From Bacillota bacterium (lineage in GTDB: Bacteria > Bacillota > Clostridia > Oscillospirales > Acutalibacteraceae): a stretch of DNA of 9,072 nucleotides. The stretch covers positions 1 to 9,072 of the forward strand of contig JAEWRF010000209.1 in the NCBI GenBank assembly GCA_023460155.1. Direction: 5' to 3'. The notes beneath the pieces are model-generated. The model saw only the letters and a list, made by a program, of their open reading frames with translations, was not told the DNA's origin and made no database searches. The translations under genes and the position numbers were made by a program. Shown here in pieces: positions 5,099 through 9,072 of this stretch; positions within the stretch are counted from its first letter, which is position 1, and every line of letters starts with the position of its first letter.

Positions 5099-5584
5099 AT
5101 GATAAGGCTTGCAGCAGAGGAAGATTTAAAAACAATCCTGGAGATCTATGCAATTGCAAGAAGGTACATGGCAGAAAACGGCAATGCCGCCCAGTGGTCA
5201 GATTCTTATCCGGATCGGGAACTGCTAGAGAAGGACATTCGGGGCAGGCAGCTTTTTGTGTATGCGGAGGATGATAAAATACACGGAGTCTTTGCTTTTA
5301 TCATCGGTCCCGACGCGACCTATTCGCGCATAGAAAACGGCGCATGGAAAAATGAAAATCCGTATGGAACGATACACCGGCTTGCCAGTGACGGAGCGGT
5401 AAAGGGCGTGTTCGGGCAATGTGTGGAGTTCTGCAGACAAAAGATTTCCAACCTTAGGATCGATACCCATAACGACAACCATACGATGCGGCATTTGATT
5501 GAGAAAAACGGATTTGAAAAATGCGGTATTATCTATGTCCAAAACGGTACGCCCAGAATCGCGTATCAATATTCTCAAGCTTAA
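5099..5584 (+). CDS. GNAT-family N-acetyltransferase
   Basis: Predicted acetyl-CoA-dependent acyltransferase of 161 residues, a normal GNAT length. It begins with the usual strand-helix MIRLAAEEDLKTILEIYAIA. The central strands LFVYAEDDKIHGVFAFIIG and the strand TIHRLASDG are typical of the fold. The acetyl-CoA loop region is GAVKGVFGQCVEFCRQK, a degenerate form of the usual Q/RxxGxG/A motif. The IDTHNDNHTMRHLIEKNGFE segment is the classic fourth-motif pattern, in which an Asn-rich loop and helix lead to KNGFEKCG. ATG at 5099 has GGAGG (5088-5092) six bases upstream. Neighbours are separately promoted, so context gives no substrate. It could acetylate a small molecule or a protein; no antibiotic-specific motif is visible. 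Confidence 0.88.
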   Translation: MIRLAAEEDLKTILEIYAIARRYMAENGNAAQWSDSYPDRELLEKDIRGRQLFVYAEDDKIHGVFAFIIGPDATYSRIENGAWKNENPYGTIHRLASDGAVKGVFGQCVEFCRQKISNLRIDTHNDNHTMRHLIEKNGFEKCGIIYVQNGTPRIAYQYSQA

Positions 5585-5592
5585 TAAGTTCC

Positions 5593-5638
5593 GCAGCCCG
5601 CGCTGCCGGAAAAACAGAATTTGACGCGCGCGGACTGC
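5593..5638. repeat. Imperfect 11-bp inverted repeat across the -35 of the ABC-F promoter
   Basis: GCAGCCCGCGC (5593-5603) and GCGCGGACTGC (5628-5638) pair with one mismatch (G-U in RNA) around 24 bases. In RNA it would form a stem eight bases after the GNAT stop, but no T-run follows, so it is not a classic terminator. As DNA it straddles the -35 at 5621-5626 and could be an operator. Low certainty. Confidence 0.35.
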
Positions 5639-5650
5639 AAAAGGTATAAT
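5621..5650 (+). promoter_or_regulatory. Promoter of the ABC-F / decarboxylase operon
   Basis: TTGACG (5621-5626) and TATAAT (5645-5650) are separated by 18 bp. Transcription would start near 5657. The leader is only about 28 bases, too short for the attenuator or leader-peptide control seen before many antibiotic-resistance ABC-F genes. Confidence 0.8.
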
Positions 5651-5684
5651 AAAGGAAAATACAGATCATAAAGAGGATAATAAT

Positions 5685-7481
5685 GTGCTGCTATTAACTG
5701 CGGAGAAGATTAGTAAGAGCTATAGTGAAAAAATGCTGCTGAAAGATGCCGACTTTGGTATTGGAAGCGGAGAAAAAGTCGGTCTGATTGGAATCAACGG
5801 CGCGGGGAAATCCACTTTTCTGAAAATTATGGCGGGATTGGAGCCCCCGGATTCCGGAACCGTCACAAGAGTCGGTGGGGTCAGCGTGGGCTATCTGCCG
5901 CAGAATCCGTTGTTTGAGGAAGGCGCCACCGTATTCGAGCAGGTCGTACGGGGAATATCGGCGCAGCAGCGGGAGTCAAAAGAATATGAGTGTAAGGCAA
6001 TTCTCACAAAGCTGGGGATCTATGAATTTGACGCACCTCTGAGCCGGCTTTCCGGCGGACAGAAGAAACGTGTTTCCCTTGCAAGCGCGCTGGTAACGCC
6101 TGTGGAAGTGCTGATTCTGGATGAACCTACCAATCACCTGGACAGCGATATGGTGGATTGGCTGGAGGGCTATCTTTCCGGCTATACCGGGGCCCTGCTT
6201 ATGGTAACTCATGACCGCTATTTTCTGGACCGCGTCACAAATAAAATCGTTGAGCTTCAGAACGGCAGTCTGTATTCCTATCAGGCGAATTACACGAAAT
6301 ATCTTGAACTGAAGGCGGAACGGGAAAGTATGGCTGCCGCAAGCGAACGGAAACGCCAGAGTCTGCTCAAAAAAGAGCTGGCTTGGATCAGCCGGGGCGC
6401 TCGCGCACGGACCACCAAGCAGAAATTCCGGGTGGAACGTTTTGAAGAGATGAACTCGCAGCCGGTTGAAGCGGAGCAGGAAAGCCTGCAGATGAGTTCC
6501 ATGAGTTCACGGCTCGGAAAAACAATTATTGAAATTGAGAATGTTTCCAAACGTTACGGCGACAGGCAGTTGATCCGGGACTTTTCCTACAATCTGCTGC
6601 GCCGGGACCGGATCGGCATCATCGGTCCGAACGGCTGCGGAAAATCAACTCTGCTGAAAATGATCATCGGTACCGTCCCCCCGGACGCGGGCAGCGTCAA
6701 GATCGGGGAAACGGTTCGGATCGGCTATTTCTCACAGGAATGCGAAGAAATGGATCCCAATCAGCGCACGATTGATTATATCAAAGAGATTTCATCCGAA
6801 ATTGAGACGCCGGAGGGGACGCTGACGGCTTCTCAAATGCTGGAAAAATTCCTGTTTACGTCCGATTTGCAGTATTCCGTCATCCGAAAGCTGTCCGGCG
6901 GGGAACGGCGCAGACTATACCTGCTTGGAATTTTAATGCAGGCCCCGAATGTTCTGCTTTTTGACGAGCCCACCAATGATCTGGATATTCAGACGCTTAC
7001 GATTCTTGAGGATTACGTGCAGAACTTCCAAGGTGCCGTAATTGCGGTATCCCATGACCGCTATTTTCTGGATAAAATTGCAGAGCATGTGTTTTCGTTT
7101 GAGCAGAATGGAGAGATTCATGATTCCATCGGCGGTTATTCGGATTATTTGGATCAAAAGAAACAAATCCTGGAGAGCGAACCGAAAACTGCCGTCACCA
7201 AGCTAAAACCAGCAGCACGTACCAAGCCCGGCAAACTAAAATTTTCCTTTAAAGAGCAGCGGGAATATGAGGAAATTGACGGCGCCATCGCGGCACTCGA
7301 GGAGCAGATCTCTCAAACCAACGGAGAAATCGAGCAGGCATCAAGCAACTACATCCTTCTGACAGAGCTTTCCGAGAAAAAGAAAGCTCTGGAAGCGGAA
7401 CTTGATGAAAAAACGGAGAGATGGGTTTATTTAAATGAACTTGCGAACCGAATTGCGGAACAAAATCAGGAGAAAATGTGA
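5685..7481 (+). CDS. ABC-F ATPase, Uup-like, probably acting on ribosomes
   Basis: Soluble duplicated ATPase of 598 residues with no membrane segments, as in the ABC-F family of translation factors. Domain 1: Walker A GINGAGKST (36-44), signature LSGGQ (122-126), Walker B LILDEPTNHLD (143-153), H-loop H176. Domain 2: Walker A GPNGCGKST (314-322), signature LSGGE (403-407), Walker B LLFDEPTNDLD (about 424-434), H-loop H457. The inter-domain linker (about 205-265, SLLKKELAWISRGARARTTK) is the basic helical hairpin that reaches toward the peptidyl-transferase centre. A C-terminal Lys/Glu-rich coiled coil (about 520-590) is typical of Uup. All catalytic motifs are intact. The start is GTG at 5685, with AGAGGA just upstream; the overlapping ATG at 5683 stops after four codons. 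A resistance role cannot be excluded, but Uup-type housekeeping is more likely. Confidence 0.93.
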   Translation: MLLLTAEKISKSYSEKMLLKDADFGIGSGEKVGLIGINGAGKSTFLKIMAGLEPPDSGTVTRVGGVSVGYLPQNPLFEEGATVFEQVVRGISAQQRESKEYECKAILTKLGIYEFDAPLSRLSGGQKKRVSLASALVTPVEVLILDEPTNHLDSDMVDWLEGYLSGYTGALLMVTHDRYFLDRVTNKIVELQNGSLYSYQANYTKYLELKAERESMAAASERKRQSLLKKELAWISRGARARTTKQKFRVERFEEMNSQPVEAEQESLQMSSMSSRLGKTIIEIENVSKRYGDRQLIRDFSYNLLRRDRIGIIGPNGCGKSTLLKMIIGTVPPDAGSVKIGETVRIGYFSQECEEMDPNQRTIDYIKEISSEIETPEGTLTASQMLEKFLFTSDLQYSVIRKLSGGERRRLYLLGILMQAPNVLLFDEPTNDLDIQTLTILEDYVQNFQGAVIAVSHDRYFLDKIAEHVFSFEQNGEIHDSIGGYSDYLDQKKQILESEPKTAVTKLKPAARTKPGKLKFSFKEQREYEEIDGAIAALEEQISQTNGEIEQASSNYILLTELSEKKKALEAELDEKTERWVYLNELANRIAEQNQEKM

Positions 7482-7496
7482 ACGGAGCTGTTACCA

Positions 7497-8735
7497 ATGA
7501 AAAACGGGCGGGTTATTCTTGAGCAGAGTAAAAAATACGACAGCTTTTATTTATACGATGAAAGCAGGATCCTCAAGAATACAACGCGGCTGAAGCGTGA
7601 TTTCAATACGTTCGAATTTTTTTATTCCCTGAAAACCAACCCGGCGCCCGCCGTGGCAGCATGCGTGCTCGCGCAGGGTTTCGGTGCCGATGCAGCCAGT
7701 CTTGCCGAGGTCAGATTGGCACACAGCCTCGGTGTTTCCGCCGACCGGATTCAGTATTCTGCACCGGGGAAAAGCACGGCTGATCTGTCAGGGGCGCTCG
7801 GCATTTCCACCTTGATCGCCGACAGCATGGGGGAGGTACTCAGAATTCAGGAGATTGCCGAATCGAAAGGTACCGTGGCGGAAATCGGTGTTCGCATCAA
7901 TCCTGATTTCACCTTCTCCGGAAGCGGCGGTGTTCCCTCCAAATTCGGCGTGGATGAAGAACAGGCGCTTGCGACCGCATCGGAATGGAATCAGCTTCCC
8001 AATGTCCGGATTGTCGGAATCCACGTTCACTCCCGCAGTCAGGAGCTGGACGCAAAGGTTTTGGAGCGTTATTATCAGCGGATGTTCCAACTGACAGGCG
8101 TGTTTCAGGAAACTTTCGGCCATGCGCTGAAGTTCGTGAACATGGGGTCCGGCTTCGGCATTCCCTATTCCAATCAGGATCAGCCTTTGGACACCGCTTA
8201 TCTTGGCGGCAGGGTTGCGGAACTGACGAAGCAGTTCCGGGAAAAGCTTCCCGGAGTCAGAATCATCGTGGAAACAGGGCGCTACGCAGTCTGCGAGAGC
8301 GGCTGCTACGTGACGAAGGTGATGGATCGGAAAGAATCCATGGGGACAACATTTGTTGTCCTTGCCAACACGCTGAACGGATTTATCCGCCCCTGTATTG
8401 CTCAGCTGGTTGCAAACTACTCGAACGATGATGTGCCCGCAGCAAGCGAACCCCTCTATACCGGCAAAGATTCTTTTCGGATTTCAGCGCTGACTGATGA
8501 AACGGAAACAGAAACCGTGACGCTGGTTGGAAATCTGTGTACCGCAACGGATATCGTGGCGAAAAATATTACCATGCCGAAACTCAAACGCGGCGACGTA
8601 GTCGTCTTTTCCAACGCCGGCAGCTATGCCGCCGTGCTTTCGCCCATACAGTTTTCATCGCAGAAGGCTCCGGCGCAGCTGTTTCTTTCGCGTGACGGAA
8701 CAGTCTCCGATGCTGCCGCAAATCCGAATTCCTGA
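7497..8735 (+). CDS. Group IV (alanine-racemase fold) PLP-dependent decarboxylase, diaminopimelate-decarboxylase-like
   Basis: Predicted 412-residue PLP enzyme of the LysA/ornithine-decarboxylase fold. The PLP lysine is K46 in FYSLKTNP. The barrel continues with GVRINPDF and SKFGVDEEQA, HVHSRSQ (H176-H178), the glycine loop MGSGFGIPY (216-224) and ETGRYAV (259-265). The C-terminal beta domain carries the active-site CxxxD in LCTATD (C348, D352) and GSYAAV (375-380), which complete the other subunit's site. Several motifs deviate from typical LysA (HIGSQ, GGGLG, EPGR, CESGD), so the substrate may not be diaminopimelate; carboxynorspermidine- or aminoacyl-carrier-type relatives are alternatives. 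ATG at 7497 has GGAG (7484-7487) and lies 15 bases after the ABC-F stop, so the two genes are probably cotranscribed, although no functional link is evident. Confidence 0.83.
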   Translation: MKNGRVILEQSKKYDSFYLYDESRILKNTTRLKRDFNTFEFFYSLKTNPAPAVAACVLAQGFGADAASLAEVRLAHSLGVSADRIQYSAPGKSTADLSGALGISTLIADSMGEVLRIQEIAESKGTVAEIGVRINPDFTFSGSGGVPSKFGVDEEQALATASEWNQLPNVRIVGIHVHSRSQELDAKVLERYYQRMFQLTGVFQETFGHALKFVNMGSGFGIPYSNQDQPLDTAYLGGRVAELTKQFREKLPGVRIIVETGRYAVCESGCYVTKVMDRKESMGTTFVVLANTLNGFIRPCIAQLVANYSNDDVPAASEPLYTGKDSFRISALTDETETETVTLVGNLCTATDIVAKNITMPKLKRGDVVVFSNAGSYAAVLSPIQFSSQKAPAQLFLSRDGTVSDAAANPNS

Positions 8736-8797
8736 ACGGAGAAACGGCGAGGATCGGCCCGGATTTATAAAGATCGGCTCAAATTTTTTCCGGGCAA

Positions 8798-8826
8798 CAA
8801 AAAAACGACCGGATAAATCCGGCCGT
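8798..8826 (-). terminator. Intrinsic terminator of the tRNA-Trp gene
   Basis: On the minus strand, ACGGCCGGAT (8826-8817) pairs with ATCCGGTCGT (8814-8805) around a two-base gap with one mismatch; the real loop is probably four bases. Seven T residues follow (8805-8799). It lies seven bases past the encoded CCA end of the tRNA. Read on the plus strand, it may also block transcripts coming from the decarboxylase gene, though the T-run there is weak. Confidence 0.85.
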
Positions 8827-8832
8827 TGTCTT

Positions 8833-8908
8833 TGGCAGGGGCAGAAGGATTTGAACCCTCGGCACGTGGTTTTGGAGACCACTGCTCTACCAGCTGAGCT
8901 ATACCCCT
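8833..8908 (-). tRNA. tRNA-Trp (anticodon CCA), CCA end encoded
   Basis: Transfers tryptophan to UGG codons. The acceptor stem AGGGGTA (8908-8902) pairs with TGCCCCT (8843-8837), with one G-U pair. The D-arm contains AGCTCAGCTGGTAGAGC. The anticodon stem GTGGT/ACCAC encloses CTCCAAA, with anticodon CCA at 8875-8873. The T-arm is GAGGGTTCAAATCCTTC. The discriminator is G (8836) and the 3' CCA (8835-8833) is encoded in DNA. It is a single gene with its own promoter and terminator. The apparent open frames crossing this region on both strands are artefacts of the tRNA sequence. Confidence 0.97.
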
Positions 8909-8927
8909 ATTTGAAAGCGCAAAATGA

Positions 8928-8956
8928 ATTCTACCATTTTTTGAGCCTGCTGTCAA
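8928..8956 (-). promoter_or_regulatory. Promoter of tRNA-Trp
   Basis: Minus strand: consensus TTGACA (8956-8951), a 17-bp spacer and TAGAAT (8933-8928). Transcription would start near 8921, about 13 bases before the mature 5' end. The remaining sequence to the window end (8957-9072) shows no gene. A lone plus-strand TTGACA at 9052-9057 may be the -35 of a promoter continuing outside. Confidence 0.88.
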
Positions 8957-9072
8957 GGGCTCTGGACCTTTCTTGCACTTTTCAAACAAGAAACAGAGAA
9001 AACGGGGCAAAATAGAAGCGTTTCTCCTAATAGTCTTTTGCATTTTTTATCTTGACAGATGCAGTCAACGCT

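Noticed and set aside
5685..7481. ABC-F gene as an antibiotic-resistance determinant with leader attenuation
   Set aside because: The leader is only about 28 bases with no hairpin, and the C-terminal coiled coil is Uup-like; no resistance-specific feature is visible.
8626..9043. Long open frames on both strands over the tRNA (for example one reading GIAQLVEQWSPKPRAEGSNP)
   Set aside because: This is the well-known spurious translation of a tRNA gene; the region folds as tRNA-Trp.
9052..9072. Plus-strand TTGACA at the window edge as a complete promoter
   Set aside because: The -10 position lies beyond the window, so it cannot be judged.

Overview
The window looks like a piece of chromosome from a clostridial Firmicute, probably Oscillospiraceae/Ruminococcaceae-like. 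The evidence is AGGAGG-type ribosome binding sites, sigma-A promoters with TATAAT boxes, moderate GC, a GH25 lysozyme with a bacterial Ig-like domain, a BlaI/BlaR1-type pair and a LexA-like repressor beside a divergent small membrane protein. The genus is inference. There is no transposase, integrase, CRISPR array or phage structural gene, and no complete known 'system'. The interest lies in regulatory DNA and small genes.

Layout. (1) 21-1241 (+): secreted GH25 muramidase. (2) 1242-1527: a 13-bp perfect hairpin, what may be the decayed 3' end of a minus-strand gene, and a promoter with two matching dyads. (3) 1528-3053 (+): BlaI-family repressor and BlaR1-like M56 metalloprotease, two bases apart. 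The protease has no penicillin-sensing domain and ends in four 12-residue tandem repeats. (4) 3131-3180: strong bidirectional terminator between convergent genes. (5) 3238-3855 (-): LexA-like repressor (XRE-type HTH plus S24 autoprotease), divergent from a small two-helix membrane protein gene at 4029-4292 (+). The intergenic region carries three copies of a CACCTTATAAGGTG-like dyad exactly 34 bp apart. One lies on the repressor's -35 region and one lies between the -35 and -10 of the divergent promoter. (6) 4370-4480 (-): an unlisted 36-residue membrane microprotein. It has an in-frame A_AAA_AAG slippery heptamer followed at 8 nt by a stem-loop, and a -1 shift would give a 55-residue product. 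(7) 4656-4877 (-): orphan 73-residue protein with a near-consensus promoter. (8) 5099-5584 (+): GNAT acetyltransferase. (9) 5685-8735 (+): Uup-like ABC-F ATPase and a group IV PLP decarboxylase, 15 bp apart and probably cotranscribed. (10) 8833-8908 (-): tRNA-Trp(CCA) with its own promoter and terminator.

How the parts work together. Two regulatory modules stand out. In the BlaI/BlaR1-like module, membrane sensing by the protease would inactivate the repressor and free its own promoter; no beta-lactamase or other target gene is adjacent. In the LexA-like module, the repressor would control itself and the small membrane protein, which sits where Bacilli place the SOS division inhibitor yneA beside lexA. 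The remaining genes look like ordinary housekeeping or accessory genes.
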